DNA of 64,000 nucleotides from Pseudomonas putida (GTDB taxonomy: Bacteria; Pseudomonadota; Gammaproteobacteria; Pseudomonadales; Pseudomonadaceae): assembly GCF_016406145.1 (NCBI RefSeq), contig NZ_CP066306.1, positions 4,588,001-4,652,000 on the forward strand. The letters are read 5' to 3'. A model generated the notes under the pieces. The model did no database searches. It saw only the letters and a list, made by a program, of their open reading frames with translations, and was not told where the DNA came from. Position 1 is the first letter of the stretch; each line of letters starts with the position of its first letter. This document shows positions 41,232-51,804 of this stretch, one piece after another. Both the position numbers and the translations under genes were made by a program.

Positions 41232-42059
41232 ATGCCCCGCCTGTTCGCCCCTCTGCTTGCCCTATCCCTGTTGTTGCTGGCCGGCGGTGCCCAGGCCAGC
41301 TACATCACCCGCACTCTGAACAAGCCCGTCCCGGGCGGCGTTGCCGTGGTCGATCTGGGCCCGGCGGCCACGGCGCCGAGCGCGCGCTTCGACGGCAAGC
41401 CGGTGCTGGTGGTGAAAGAGCAGGACACCTGGCTGGCCATCGTCGGCATTCCGCTGACGCACAAGCCCGGCCCGGCCGTGCTGTCCCAGGGCGGGCGCAG
41501 CCTGCCCTTCAGCGTGGGCAACAAGAAGTACCCCGAGCAGCACATCACCCTGAAAAACAAGCGCCAGGTCAACCCCGACCCAGCCGACCTCAAGCGCATC
41601 GACCGTGAACTGGCAGAGCAGATCAAGGCCTACCGCAGCTTCAGCCCTAACCTGCCAAGCAACCTGGTCCTCGACAAGCCGGTCAGCGGCCCGCTGTCGA
41701 GCAAGTTCGGCGTACGGCGCTTCTTCAACGGTGAAGAGCGCAACCCGCATGCGGGGCTGGATTTCGCGGTGCCTGCGGGCACGCCGATCAAGACACCGGC
41801 CAATGGCAAGGTGATTCTGGTGGGCGATTATTTCTTCAACGGCCGCACGGTGTTCGTCGACCATGGGCAGGGCTTCATCAGTATGTTCTGCCATATGTCG
41901 AAGATTGATGTGAACGTGGGGCAGCAACTGCGTCGCGGCGATGTGGTGGGCAGGGTCGGCTCGACCGGGCGGGCGACCGGGCCGCACATGCACTGGAATG
42001 TCAGCCTGAATGATGCGCGGGTGGATCCGGCGATCTTCATTGGTGCGTTCCAGCCCTGA
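41232..42059 (+). CDS. M23 family metallopeptidase (LysM-less peptidoglycan endopeptidase-like)
   Basis: 275 residues with a signal peptide (MPRLFAPLLALSLLLLAGGAQA). After a linker and a Rare N-terminal beta domain, the M23 (lysostaphin-type) domain has HAGLDFAVPAGTPI, GKVILVGDYFFNGRTVFVDHG, and the zinc-site segment GPHMHWNVSLNDARVDP; the HxH and other His residues of the family are visible. It probably trims peptidoglycan cross-links in the periplasm. It follows xseA by 3 bp and is probably translated from the same messenger. Confidence 0.92.
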   Translation: MPRLFAPLLALSLLLLAGGAQASYITRTLNKPVPGGVAVVDLGPAATAPSARFDGKPVLVVKEQDTWLAIVGIPLTHKPGPAVLSQGGRSLPFSVGNKKYPEQHITLKNKRQVNPDPADLKRIDRELAEQIKAYRSFSPNLPSNLVLDKPVSGPLSSKFGVRRFFNGEERNPHAGLDFAVPAGTPIKTPANGKVILVGDYFFNGRTVFVDHGQGFISMFCHMSKIDVNVGQQLRRGDVVGRVGSTGRATGPHMHWNVSLNDARVDPAIFIGAFQP

Positions 42060-42067
42060 TGCCGTAG

Positions 42068-42133
42068 CGCCTTCATCGCCGGCAAGCCGGCTCCCTCGCC
42101 CTTCTGGGAGCTGGCTTGCCGGCGATGAAGGCC
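42068..42133. repeat. REP pair after the M23 peptidase
   Basis: CCTTCATCGCCGGCAAGCCGG and its inverted copy (GCTTGCCGGCGATGAAGG) are 10-15 bases apart, directly after the peptidase stop, and could stop readthrough into leuA. Confidence 0.85.
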
Positions 42134-42460
42134 AACACACTCGCCCCCGTTAACTCGATTTGCGCAATCAAAAAATACAGCGCAACAAGCTGAAAGCCTC
42201 GAATGAATATCAGCCATAAAATCTCGCAATTTGGTTTTTTTTAAGCATTTATCTCAATTTTTCGCGAGCGCTTGCCATCCCTCACCCCACTGGTTAGGGT
42301 TGAAGGCATGAAAACCTTCAGCACCCTCATCCTGCTCCGACAACATCGCAGCCTCTGCCTGGTCAGCGCCCGACTACCAGGCTGATCGCGTCGCCTCGCC
42401 TCTTCATCTCGTTATCGCTCGGCAGGCCCGATCTCGGCCGCACACAAAAGGATTGCTTCC
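42134..42460 (+). other. leuA upstream region (AT-rich tract, leader, hairpin)
   Basis: A 327-bp region without a conventional gene. The first part (about 42180-42265) is unusually AT-rich for this genome, with a TTGGTTTTTTTTAAGC tract, as expected for a promoter. TTGCCA (42269) and TAGGGT (about 42292) at 17 bp spacing could be a weak -35/-10, but they would place the start right at the leader ATG. The second part encodes the leader peptide and a hairpin, listed separately. Between the leader and leuA lies a GC-rich segment with several short inverted repeats that may form competing structures. Confidence 0.55.
42308..42385 (+). CDS. Putative leuA leader peptide
   Basis: A 25-residue reading frame starting MKTFSTLILLRQ and ending with ARLPG, 76 bp before leuA, with an AAGG ribosome-binding site. 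Six of the 25 residues are leucine (7, 9, 10, 16, 18, 23), with Ile8 and Val19 besides. This is the composition expected of a leucine-responsive attenuator leader. The final codons overlap a GCCTGGT (42357-42363) / ACCAGGC (42376-42382) hairpin that ends directly before the TGA. Confidence 0.75.
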   Translation: MKTFSTLILLRQHRSLCLVSARLPG

Positions 42461-44134
42461 ATGACCATGCTCAAAGACCCTTCGAAGAAGTACCGCGCCT
42501 TCCCGACCATCGAGCTGCCAGACCGTACCTGGCCGTCGAAGACCATCACCGAAGCGCCGATCTGGTGCAGCTCGGACCTGCGTGATGGCAACCAGTCGCT
42601 GATCGAGCCGATGGACTCGGAGAAGAAGCTGCGGTTCTGGAAGACTTTGGTGCAGGTTGGCGTGAAGGAAATCGAAGCCTCGTTCCCGTCCGCCTCCCAG
42701 ACCGATTTCGACTTCGTGCGCACCTTGATCGAAGATGGCCACATCCCGGACGACACCACCATTCAGGTGCTCACCCAGGCCCGTGAAGACCTGATCGCGC
42801 GCACCTTCGAATCGCTGCGCGGGGCCAAGAAGGCCATCGTCCACCTGTACAACGCCACCAGCCCGTCGTTCCGCCGCATCGTCTTCAACCAGGACAAGCA
42901 AGGCGTGAAAGACATCGCGGTGAACGCGGCCAAACTGTTCGTCAAATACGCCGCCCAGCAGCCGGAAACCCAGTGGACGTTCCAGTACTCGCCGGAAACC
43001 TTCAGCGCCACTGAGCTTGAGTTCGCCAAGGAAGTCTGCGACGCGGTCATCGAAGTGTGGAACCCGACGCCTGAGCACAAGGTCATCCTCAACCTGCCGG
43101 CCACCGTGGAAGTTGCCACGCCGAACATCTACGCCGACCAGATCGAGTGGTTCTGCCGCAACATCAGCCGCCGCGACAGCGTGATCATCAGCCTGCACTG
43201 CCACAACGACCGTGGCACCGGCATCGCTGCCACCGAGCTGGGCCTGATGGCCGGCGCCGACCGTGCCGAAGGTTGCCTGTTCGGCAACGGCGAGCGCACC
43301 GGCAACGTCGACCTGGTGACCTTGGCGCTGAACCTCTACACCCAGGGCATCGACCCGCAACTGGACTTCTCCGACATCGACGGCGTGCGCAAAGTGGTCG
43401 AAGAATGCAACCAGTTGCCGGTGCATCCGCGTCACCCGTATGTCGGCGACCTGGTCCACACCGCATTCTCCGGCTCGCACCAGGACGCCATCCGCAAGGG
43501 CTTCGCCAAGCAGCAGGACGGTGAGCTGTGGGAAGTGCCGTACCTGCCGATCGACCCGGCCGACATCGGCCGCAGCTACGAGGCGGTTATCCGCGTCAAC
43601 AGCCAGTCAGGCAAAGGCGGCATCACCTATCTGCTCGAGCAGGAGTACGGCATCAGCCTGCCGCGCCGCATGCAGATCGAATTCAGCCAGGTGGTACAGG
43701 GTGAAACCGACCGCCTTGGCCTGGAAATGACCGCGCAGCAGATCTACAGCCTGCTGCACAAGGAATACCTCCAGGCCAACAGCCCGTATGCGCTGGTCAG
43801 CCACCGCCTGCAGGAAGAAAACGGCCACAGCGCCGTGGAAGTAGAAGTCGCCGGTGAAGGCGAGACTACCCTGCACTGGCGCGGCAAGGGCAATGGTGCC
43901 CTCGAAGCCCTGGTAGCCGGCCTGCCGATTGCCGTGGAGATCATGGACTACAACGAGCACGCCATTGGTGCCGGCACCAATGCCAAGGCCGCTGCCTACA
44001 TCGAGCTGCGCGTGGCCGGTGGCCGCCCGGTACACGGCGTAGGCATCGACGAGAACATCACCACTGCCAGCTTCAAGGCGCTGTTCAGTGCACTGAACCG
44101 CTCCCTGAGCCAGCAAGAGGCCAAGGCTGCGTAA
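42461..44134 (+). CDS. leuA: 2-isopropylmalate synthase
   Basis: 557 residues; catalyses acetyl-CoA + 2-oxoisovalerate to 2-isopropylmalate, the first committed step to leucine. The TIM-barrel shows [17 protein letters not shown] (metal-binding), [16 protein letters not shown], and the metal-ligand pair [11 protein letters not shown]; the C-terminal regulatory domain (about 430-557) with [17 protein letters not shown] [25 protein letters not shown] is the leucine-binding allosteric part. This is the longer LeuA type found in Pseudomonas and actinobacteria. A leader peptide precedes it and a strong terminator follows. Confidence 0.97.
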   Translation: MTMLKDPSKKYRAFPTIELPDRTWPSKTITEAPIWCSSDLRDGNQSLIEPMDSEKKLRFWKTLVQVGVKEIEASFPSASQTDFDFVRTLIEDGHIPDDTTIQVLTQAREDLIARTFESLRGAKKAIVHLYNATSPSFRRIVFNQDKQGVKDIAVNAAKLFVKYAAQQPETQWTFQYSPETFSATELEFAKEVCDAVIEVWNPTPEHKVILNLPATVEVATPNIYADQIEWFCRNISRRDSVIISLHCHNDRGTGIAATELGLMAGADRAEGCLFGNGERTGNVDLVTLALNLYTQGIDPQLDFSDIDGVRKVVEECNQLPVHPRHPYVGDLVHTAFSGSHQDAIRKGFAKQQDGELWEVPYLPIDPADIGRSYEAVIRVNSQSGKGGITYLLEQEYGISLPRRMQIEFSQVVQGETDRLGLEMTAQQIYSLLHKEYLQANSPYALVSHRLQEENGHSAVEVEVAGEGETTLHWRGKGNGALEALVAGLPIAVEIMDYNEHAIGAGTNAKAAAYIELRVAGGRPVHGVGIDENITTASFKALFSALNRSLSQQEAKAA

Positions 44135-44153
44135 GCTGAGGTTTATGACCAAG

Positions 44154-44182
44154 AGCCCGCATCCCTGATGCGGGCTTTTTTT
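44154..44182 (+). terminator. Rho-independent terminator of leuA
   Basis: AGCCCGCATC and GATGCGGGCT form a 10-bp stem with a short loop followed by TTTTTTTT, 19 bp after the leuA stop. Confidence 0.95.
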
Positions 44183-44191
44183 CGCCTGTGC

Positions 44192-44277
44192 GGCCACTAT
44201 CGCCGGCAAGCCGCCCCCTACAAAGATCTGAGCTGCCCATGACTTCGTGGGAGCCGGCTTGCCGGCGATAGGGGCCG
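44192..44277. repeat. REP pair between leuA and eda
   Basis: CACTATCGCCGGCAAGCC and the inverted GGCTTGCCGGCGATAGGGG are separated by about 36 bases. They lie between two convergent genes and their terminators. Confidence 0.85.
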
Positions 44278-44302
44278 CATAAGCAGCACAAAATCTGCAG
44301 GC

Positions 44303-44330
44303 AAAAAAAAGGGCGCCGACCAAGCGCCCC
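44303..44330 (-). terminator. Rho-independent terminator of eda
   Basis: On the minus strand GGGCGC and GCGCCC pair over a short loop and are followed by eight T residues, about 30 bp after the eda stop. Confidence 0.9.
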
Positions 44331-44361
44331 ATAAGCCGTAAAGCACACAACAAATTCAGTT

Positions 44362-45036
44362 TCAGTCCAGCAAAGCCATCGCCTCGGCGCTGCATGCTTC
44401 GATCCGCGCCCAGTCACCGTTCTTGATCCAGCTGCTGTCGAGCATCCAGGTCCCACCCACGCACATCACGTTAGGCAGCGCCATGTAGTTGCGCACGTTG
44501 GCCGGGTTGACGCCACCGGTAGGGCAGAATCGAATATCACCGAACGGGCCACCAAAGGCCTTGATCGCTGCCACGCCGCCACTGATTTCCGCCGGGAACA
44601 GCTTGAAGCGGCGATAACCCAGCGCATAACCCATCATGATTTCCGAAGGCGTGCTGATGCCCGGCAGCAATGGGATATCGCTGTCCACCCCAGCCTCGAG
44701 GATGTCCTGGGTGATCCCCGGGGTAACGACAAACTGCGCGCCAGCGGCTTCAACCGCTGCAAACATGCTGCGATCGAGCACGGTGCCGGCGCCGACACAC
44801 AGTTCCGGACGCTGCTCACGCAGCACCTGGATAGCCTTCAGGCCATACTGCGAGCGCAGGGTTACTTCCAAGGTGCGGATACCACCAGCGGCCAGGGCAT
44901 CGGCCAGCGGCAGGATGTCTTCCTCACGGGCGATGGTGATCACCGGCAGGATGCGCGCCGCCCCACAGATCGCATCGATCCGGGCGGCTTTCTCGGCCAT
45001 CGAGAGCAGAGGCTGGGGGCGTTCAAGGGTGGTCAT
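44362..45036 (-). CDS. eda: 2-dehydro-3-deoxy-phosphogluconate (KDPG) aldolase
   Basis: 224 residues. The ATG at 45036 (MTTLERPQP) is chosen because AAGGAT stands 8 bp before it; the ATG at 45057 overlaps the pgl stop and is also possible. It splits KDPG to pyruvate and glyceraldehyde 3-phosphate, the last step of the Entner-Doudoroff route. Family marks: PVITIAREEDILPLADALAAGGIRTLEVTLRS (Glu) and the Schiff-base lysine in GYRRFKLFPAE, then RFCPTGGVNPAN. Last gene of zwf-pgl-eda. Confidence 0.97.
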   Translation of the reverse strand: MTTLERPQPLLSMAEKAARIDAICGAARILPVITIAREEDILPLADALAAGGIRTLEVTLRSQYGLKAIQVLREQRPELCVGAGTVLDRSMFAAVEAAGAQFVVTPGITQDILEAGVDSDIPLLPGISTPSEIMMGYALGYRRFKLFPAEISGGVAAIKAFGGPFGDIRFCPTGGVNPANVRNYMALPNVMCVGGTWMLDSSWIKNGDWARIEACSAEAMALLD

Positions 45037-45053
45037 GACAGTGGATCCTTTGC

Positions 45054-45767
45054 TCATGGGCACCAGTAGATGTCCAAGGGGTCGTGAAGAAAGGCGCGAA
45101 TCGGCATTTCATTGAGGTCGTTGCCCGCCAGCGCGGCGCGCAGGGTAGCGAGTTTGCCCGGGCCCTGCACGGACAGCGCGATGAACGCGGCGCTGGCCAG
45201 CAGGGAACGGGTTAGCGAAAGGCGCTGGTGCGGCACGCTCGGCGCCAGCAACGGCAGGCAGCGGCGCGTGCTGTTCAGGTCCAGGCCTTCGGCCAGATTC
45301 GGGCTGCCGGGGAACAGCGAAGCGGTATGACCATCGTCGCCCATGCCCAGTACCAGCACGTCGATGGCCGGCAGATCGGCCAATGCCTGGTCGGCTTGGG
45401 CGGCCGCCGCGTCGAGGTTCTCGGCCTGCTGATACAGCCCGACAAAACGAGCCTTGGCAGCGCCCCCCTGGAACAGATGGCGGGCCAGCAAACCGGCATT
45501 GCTGTCGGCGTGCTCCACCGGCACCCAACGCTCGTCGGCCAGGCTGACGGTGACCTTGGACCAGTCCAGGGCCTCGGTCGCCAGCTTCTCCAGGAACGGC
45601 ACCGGGCTGCGGCCACCGGACAACACCAGGCAAGCCCGCCCTTTCGCGGCGATGGCTGCGCGCAAGCGCTCGGCCACATCAGCCGCCAATGTTGCCGAAA
45701 GTACGCGGGCATCATTCAGCTGATGCGCCTTGACCGATGTCGGCAAATTCAATTCAGATATCCCCAT
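45054..45767 (-). CDS. pgl: 6-phosphogluconolactonase (DevB/SOL family)
   Basis: 237 residues from the ATG at 45767, which overlaps the zwf stop; five further residues upstream are possible. It hydrolyses 6-phosphogluconolactone to 6-phosphogluconate. Motifs: [16 protein letters not shown] near residue 45, [20 protein letters not shown] at about 80 and [18 protein letters not shown] at about 135-150. It stands between zwf and eda, overlapping the one and abutting the other. Confidence 0.96.
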   Translation of the reverse strand: MGISELNLPTSVKAHQLNDARVLSATLAADVAERLRAAIAAKGRACLVLSGGRSPVPFLEKLATEALDWSKVTVSLADERWVPVEHADSNAGLLARHLFQGGAAKARFVGLYQQAENLDAAAAQADQALADLPAIDVLVLGMGDDGHTASLFPGSPNLAEGLDLNSTRRCLPLLAPSVPHQRLSLTRSLLASAAFIALSVQGPGKLATLRAALAGNDLNEMPIRAFLHDPLDIYWCP

Positions 45768-47223
45768 ACCACGCCCTCCCATCCCGTGTAATCAGTGCGA
45801 TCGAGCTCATCGGCCCCCAGGACCCAGCCGCATACGGCTTGGGCGCATCGCCGGCGCTTTGCCAGCCCGCGATCAACTGGTCGCACCACTTCCAGGCATA
45901 TTCGATTTCATCCTTGCGCACGAACAGGTTCTGGTTGCCGCGCATCACCTCGAGCAGCAGGCGTTCGTAGGCATCCGGAATCCGCGCGGTGCGCCAGGTG
46001 TCGGAAAAATTCAATTGCAAGGGGCCGCTGCGCAGTTGCATGCCTTTGTCCAGGCCCTGCTCCTTGGTCATCACCCGCAAAGAAATGCCTTCACTCGGTT
46101 GCAGGCGGATGATCAGTTTGTTGCCGACCTGCAAACGTTGCTCCGGGGCGAAGATATAGTGCGGCGTCTCCTTGAAGTGGATGACGATCTGCGACAGCTT
46201 CTGCGGCATGCGCTTACCGGTACGCAGGTAGAACGGTACGCCCGACCAGCGCCAGTTACGAATGTCGGCACGCAGGGCGACGAAAGTTTCCGTGTCGCTC
46301 TGGGCGTTGGCGTTGTCTTCTTCCAGGTAACCCGGCACCGGCTTGCCGTCGCTGTAGCCGGCAATGTACTGGCCGCGCACCACGCGGGTACTCAAGCCCT
46401 CGCCGGTGATCGGCGCAAGGGCTTTGAGCACCTTGACCTTCTCATCGCGGATGCTGTCGGCCGACAGCTCGCTGGGCGGATCCATAGCGATCAGGCACAA
46501 CAGCTGCAGCAGGTGATTCTGAATCATGTCGCGCAGCTGCCCGGCCTTGTCGAAATAGCCCCAGCGGCCTTCGATGCCGACCTTCTCGGCCACGGTGATT
46601 TCCACGTGGGAGATGGAGTTCTGGTTCCACTGGGTTTCGAACAGGCTGTTGGCGAAGCGCAGGGCGATCAGGTTCTGCACCGTCTCCTTGCCCAGGTAAT
46701 GGTCGATGCGGTAAACACGGCTTTCCGGGAAGAACCGCGCCACGGCGTCGTTCACCCGGCGCGATGACTCAAGATCGTGCCCGATGGGCTTTTCCAGCAC
46801 CACCCGGGTGCGCGCAGCGAGGCCCGCCTTGTCGAGGTTTTCGCATATCGCGCCATACACGGCCGCCGCGGTGGCGAAATAGGCAATCAACGGCAGCTCG
46901 GCAGGTGCCTGCTCGGCCAGGGCCTGGTAGCCCTCAGGCTGCAGGAAGTCCAGGTGCTGGTAACTCAGACGCGCCAGAAAACGCCCCAGCGCCGCAGGCT
47001 CCAGATCGGCCTCCGCCACGTGTTTGCGCAGATGAGCCTCGATGGTATTCAGGTGCTCCTGCACGCTGCCAGGCTCGCGGGCCAGCGCCAGCAAGCGAGT
47101 ATCGGCATGCAGCAAATTGGCGCGGTCGAGCTGGTAGAGCGCAGGAAACAGCTTGCGCAATGCCAGGTCGCCCAAGGCGCCGAACAGGGCAAAGGTGCAA
47201 GGTTCAACACTGATCGCAGCCAT
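45754..47223 (-). CDS. zwf: Glucose-6-phosphate 1-dehydrogenase
   Basis: 489 residues; oxidises glucose 6-phosphate to 6-phosphogluconolactone, NADP+ or NAD+. N-terminal dinucleotide fold ([20 protein letters not shown]), the active-site segment [13 protein letters not shown] (about 175-187, with catalytic His), EKPIGHD upstream of it and [15 protein letters not shown] afterwards. First gene of zwf-pgl-eda, divergent from hexR. A HexR-type palindrome lies in the intergenic region. Confidence 0.98.
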   Translation of the reverse strand: MAAISVEPCTFALFGALGDLALRKLFPALYQLDRANLLHADTRLLALAREPGSVQEHLNTIEAHLRKHVAEADLEPAALGRFLARLSYQHLDFLQPEGYQALAEQAPAELPLIAYFATAAAVYGAICENLDKAGLAARTRVVLEKPIGHDLESSRRVNDAVARFFPESRVYRIDHYLGKETVQNLIALRFANSLFETQWNQNSISHVEITVAEKVGIEGRWGYFDKAGQLRDMIQNHLLQLLCLIAMDPPSELSADSIRDEKVKVLKALAPITGEGLSTRVVRGQYIAGYSDGKPVPGYLEEDNANAQSDTETFVALRADIRNWRWSGVPFYLRTGKRMPQKLSQIVIHFKETPHYIFAPEQRLQVGNKLIIRLQPSEGISLRVMTKEQGLDKGMQLRSGPLQLNFSDTWRTARIPDAYERLLLEVMRGNQNLFVRKDEIEYAWKWCDQLIAGWQSAGDAPKPYAAGSWGPMSSIALITRDGRAWYGDI

Positions 47224-47288
47224 GATGTTGGTTCTTTCCTAAAGTTGGCCTAGGAATACCGCTTTCACATACGGTTTTCAAGAGAAAA

Positions 47289-47305
47289 TGTAGTAAAAAC
47301 CACAA
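47289..47305. promoter_or_regulatory. Candidate HexR operator between zwf and hexR
   Basis: TGTAGT-AAAA-ACCACA is an imperfect 6-4-6 palindrome, extending to TGTAGTAAAAACCACAA, 66 bp before zwf and about 120 bp before hexR. HexR is known to repress zwf and itself in P. putida by binding TTGT-N7/8-ACAA sites; this one fits the right half (ACAA in the reverse direction TTGT) and only loosely the other. Confidence 0.65.
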
Positions 47306-47425
47306 CATTACACACAAACGTTACAGATAAGTGGTGCGCCACCCGTACCGACAGTACGATAGACGACCGTGCAAAAAGCCTGCTGCTTCGCCAGCCGGCT
47401 GTCTTCCCGACCCAAGGACACACCC

Positions 47426-48298
47426 ATGGACCGCGTGCGAAACCTCCTGGAGCAGATCCAGGGACGCCTCGACGAGCTGAACAAGGCCGAACGCAAAGTC
47501 GCCGAAGTCATCCTGCTCAACCCGCAACAAGCCACCCGTTTCAGCATTGCCGCACTGGCCCAGGCGGCCAAGGTCAGCGAACCGACCGTGAACCGTTTCT
47601 GCCGCTCGTTCGGTGTCAGCGGTTACCCCGAGCTCAAGCTGCAACTGGCGCAGAGTTTGGCCAGTGGCGCTGCCTATGTGAGCCGCGCCGTCGAGGCCGA
47701 TGACGATCCTGCAGCCTACACCCAGAAAATCTTTGCCAGTGCCATCGCCTCGCTCGACAGCGCCTGCCAGCAGCTTGACCCGCAGCAGGTGAGCCGCGCC
47801 GTGGACATGATGATCCAGGCCCGGCAGATCCACTTCTTCGGCCTTGGCGCTTCTGCCCCGGTAGCCCTGGACGCCCAACACAAGTTTTTCCGTTTCAACC
47901 TCGCCGTCTCGGCCCACGCCGACGTGCTGATGCAGCGCATGCTGGCTTCGGTGGCTCACACGGGCGATTTGTTCGTGATCATCTCCTACACCGGGCGCAC
48001 CCGCGAACTGGTGGAGGTGGCGCGCCTGGCCCGTGAGAACGGCGCCTCGGTGCTCGGCCTGACCGCCGCCGGCTCACCCTTGGCCCAGGCGTGCAGCCTG
48101 AGCCTGCACATCCCGCTGCCGGAAGACACCGACATCTACATGCCGATGACGTCGCGGATCATCCAGCTTACCGTGCTCGACGTGCTGGCCACGGGGATGA
48201 CCCTGCGCCGTGGTGTGGACTTCCAGCCCCACCTGCGCAAGATCAAGGAAAGCCTCAACGCCAGCCGCTACCCGATCGAGGATGACGAACTCAGCTGA
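47426..48298 (+). CDS. hexR: Hexose-metabolism repressor HexR (RpiR family)
   Basis: 290 residues from the ATG at 47426, preceded by AAGGACAC. It has an N-terminal RpiR helix-turn-helix (about 1-75, [37 protein letters not shown]) and a C-terminal SIS sugar-phosphate-binding domain (about 125-260, with [19 protein letters not shown] and [22 protein letters not shown]). In P. putida HexR binds DNA and is released by KDPG. It is divergent from zwf, and its stop overlaps that of the convergent mutarotase gene by 8 bp. Confidence 0.96.
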   Translation: MDRVRNLLEQIQGRLDELNKAERKVAEVILLNPQQATRFSIAALAQAAKVSEPTVNRFCRSFGVSGYPELKLQLAQSLASGAAYVSRAVEADDDPAAYTQKIFASAIASLDSACQQLDPQQVSRAVDMMIQARQIHFFGLGASAPVALDAQHKFFRFNLAVSAHADVLMQRMLASVAHTGDLFVIISYTGRTRELVEVARLARENGASVLGLTAAGSPLAQACSLSLHIPLPEDTDIYMPMTSRIIQLTVLDVLATGMTLRRGVDFQPHLRKIKESLNASRYPIEDDELS

Positions 48299-49145
48299 GC
48301 CGGTGTGCCTGCAGCCGTAAATGAGCGCGCTGCCCCGGCGCCAGGCTCAAGCCTTCGCCACTGCCGCTGGCCGCCTCGACGCAAACGAAGCCCTGGCTCT
48401 CGCGCCCGCTCACACCCATCAAGGGGCGGTTGCCTGGGTGCCACACCACGGTATCGTCACTGTCACCCGTATCGATGCACAGTTCACGCTGCCAGGCCGG
48501 GTCCTGCAACTGCACGCGCGGCGTGCCGGGGTAGACTTTCTGGCAGCCGCCCTTGAGCTTCAATGCACCCTCCTCGCGGCAGGCTTGCCGGCTCAGACGG
48601 TCATAGCCCTCAATATCTTCAAGCCCGGACAGCGCTATCTCGGAAACGTCACTGATACGCCAGTAGGCCAGCAGTGCATGGCTCAACTGGCATGGTTCGC
48701 TGTCCTGGTGCTCGGTACTCAGGCTCAGCTCCATGCGGCTGCCCAGACGGGCATGCAGATCGACCTGCCAGTCGCACAAGTCCAGGCGCCACTTCAGGCT
48801 CACGCCCTCCTCGTCCTCCCGGCTGTCCACCAGCTTCCAATCCAGCAGCCGCGCCCAGCCGTGGGCAGGCCACAGGTCCTCGCTGGGGTGGCGGCCATAC
48901 CACGGCCAGCACACCGGCACGCCGCCACGGATTGCCCCCACCTGCGGCCACTGCTCGGCGCACCACAACCAGGGACGCTCACCGGCCGGCTGGAAGTGCA
49001 GCAACTGTGCGCCCTGGCGGCTGAACACCGCCTGGCAACGGGGGTGGTCAATGATCAGCACATCGCGCTGCTGGTAACGCTCCCACTCGAATGTCGGCCT
49101 GGGCCTCTGTGCGGAAAAGAAGCGATGTAGCGGATGTTCAGGCAT
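48291..49145 (-). CDS. D-hexose-6-phosphate mutarotase
   Basis: 284 residues from ATG 49145. It belongs to the aldose 1-epimerase superfamily, YeaD type: [22 protein letters not shown]...[16 protein letters not shown] near the N terminus and [28 protein letters not shown] and [10 protein letters not shown] in the core. It interconverts alpha and beta forms of glucose 6-phosphate for use by Zwf. Last gene of the gtsABCD-oprB run, 117 bp after oprB, where a CCACTG/CAGTGG hairpin stands. Confidence 0.9.
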   Translation of the reverse strand: MPEHPLHRFFSAQRPRPTFEWERYQQRDVLIIDHPRCQAVFSRQGAQLLHFQPAGERPWLWCAEQWPQVGAIRGGVPVCWPWYGRHPSEDLWPAHGWARLLDWKLVDSREDEEGVSLKWRLDLCDWQVDLHARLGSRMELSLSTEHQDSEPCQLSHALLAYWRISDVSEIALSGLEDIEGYDRLSRQACREEGALKLKGGCQKVYPGTPRVQLQDPAWQRELCIDTGDSDDTVVWHPGNRPLMGVSGRESQGFVCVEAASGSGEGLSLAPGQRAHLRLQAHRLS

Positions 49146-49262
49146 GGTTCCAGGCTCTTGTTGTTTGAGATAGCGCTGTCTCGGCCTATCCCCGACAACC
49201 ACTGCAAGCCAGTGGATGCCGGGAGCCGTTTTTGGATTGGCGTAAATTTACAACAAATGTGC

Positions 49263-50606
49263 TCAGAATGACGACTGAATCTTCAACCCTGCGACCAGCG
49301 CGTTGTCCACCTCATCCACGCCACCCGGGCTCTTGATGTACTGAAGGTTCGGGCGCACGGTCAGCCAGTTGGTCACATGGAAGCCGTAATAGAGCTCGGC
49401 GTTGTACTCGGTGCGCTGCAAAGGCACGAAGCCCGGGTTGTCGTAGTCATTGATGCCGCTCTGGGCGTTAAGCTGTTCGGCGCGCTTCTTCACATCATCG
49501 TTGACGTGAATGCGGGCGACACCAAAGCCGATATCATCCTTGGGCCGGGCATCGAAGGCACCTTTGTAGACCAACCCCACCTGCTGGTAGTTGTCGACCA
49601 CGTTGGTGGCCTTGTCGTGCACGGTGAAGTTGGCGAACAAGCTGAGACCGCGGCTGACGTCGCCGCCGTGGGCGGTGACTTGCTGCTGCGCAACCACCCA
49701 CCAGCCGTGCTTGCTGGAGTGTGATTTGAAGCCGGCGCCGCTGATCCCTTGCGGGTTGCCATTGACGTCCTCGTAGACGTCTTCGGCATCAGCCGTGCTG
49801 TAGTAATAGCCCAGGCGGTACTCGCCCGGCAGGCCGTTGACTTTGGGCGACCAGACTGCCTCCACCGGCAGGATCGCACCCTTGGTGCCGCTGCCGCTGA
49901 GCTTGAAGCCGTTGCCGGTTTCCAGGTTGGAGGGGTTCTGCTCGAACGCGCCGACCTGCACGAAGAACTCTGGCGTGATGTTGTACTTGACCCGCAGCGC
50001 CCACTGGCTGACCGGCCAGTTGTACCAGATGCCGCCGACCCAGTTGCCCACCTGCGATCCGCAGAAGGCCAGGTTCTGGAAGTCGCAAGGGAAGCTGTTG
50101 AAGTCCTCGCCCTCGCCGAAACGGCCGAATTTCACATCCAGGGCACCGTCAAAGTACTTCTGCTTGACCCACATCTGGGTAAGACGCCAAGTCTGGCCGC
50201 GCCCCCATACCTCCTGCACCGAACTGAACTGCCCGGCACGGGGGTCGCTGATGCGGTCATTGGAGAGGTTGCGGCCACTGCGCTCGGTGATTGCCAGCTT
50301 GAATTCGGCATCGTGCCAGCCAAAGATCTTCTGCAGGTCCAGGTGCGCGCCGAGGGCGAACTGGTCACTGTAGCGTGCGGTCTTGTCGTCGTTGTAGCCA
50401 CCATTGAGGTTACCGGCGACCTCGCCCACATAGTCGAGGGTGAAGTCATAGCCTTTTTCCAGCAGTTCGGTGCGAGTACCGCCCCAGTCGCCGGTCATCC
50501 ATTTCGACTCGCTGGAGAAGGCCTCGGCGGCCTGCACCCCGCTACTCCCAACCATGGCCAGCAGGGCCAGCGAGCCCAAGGTCCTTATGCGATTGCGCTG
50601 TTCCAT
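49263..50606 (-). CDS. oprB: Carbohydrate porin OprB
   Basis: 447 residues with a signal peptide ending near SSGVQA (residue 26). The mature part is a 16-strand glucose-selective barrel: WMTGDWGGTRTELLEKGYDFTLDYVGEVAGNLNGG at the start, the conserved CDFQNLAFCGSQVGNWVGGIWYNWPVSQWALRVKYNI (two Cys) in the middle and a terminal Phe (KIQSSF). It admits glucose across the outer membrane for the ABC importer encoded upstream, 40 bp away on the same strand. An A-rich Crc-type motif precedes its ribosome-binding site. Confidence 0.96.
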   Translation of the reverse strand: MEQRNRIRTLGSLALLAMVGSSGVQAAEAFSSESKWMTGDWGGTRTELLEKGYDFTLDYVGEVAGNLNGGYNDDKTARYSDQFALGAHLDLQKIFGWHDAEFKLAITERSGRNLSNDRISDPRAGQFSSVQEVWGRGQTWRLTQMWVKQKYFDGALDVKFGRFGEGEDFNSFPCDFQNLAFCGSQVGNWVGGIWYNWPVSQWALRVKYNITPEFFVQVGAFEQNPSNLETGNGFKLSGSGTKGAILPVEAVWSPKVNGLPGEYRLGYYYSTADAEDVYEDVNGNPQGISGAGFKSHSSKHGWWVVAQQQVTAHGGDVSRGLSLFANFTVHDKATNVVDNYQQVGLVYKGAFDARPKDDIGFGVARIHVNDDVKKRAEQLNAQSGINDYDNPGFVPLQRTEYNAELYYGFHVTNWLTVRPNLQYIKSPGGVDEVDNALVAGLKIQSSF

Positions 50607-50620
50607 CCCTTTGCGTCCTC

Positions 50621-50631
50621 TTTTTCTTATT
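50621..50631 (-). promoter_or_regulatory. Candidate Crc/Hfq CA motif at oprB
   Basis: On the minus strand AATAAGAAAAA fits AANAANAA(NAA), starting 25 bp before the oprB start and adjoining AGAGGA. Pseudomonas Hfq with Crc represses such targets when preferred carbon sources are present. Confidence 0.6.
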
Positions 50632-50646
50632 GATGGTATCGACGTT

Positions 50647-51801
<1,155 letters not shown>

Positions 51802-51804
51802 GAC

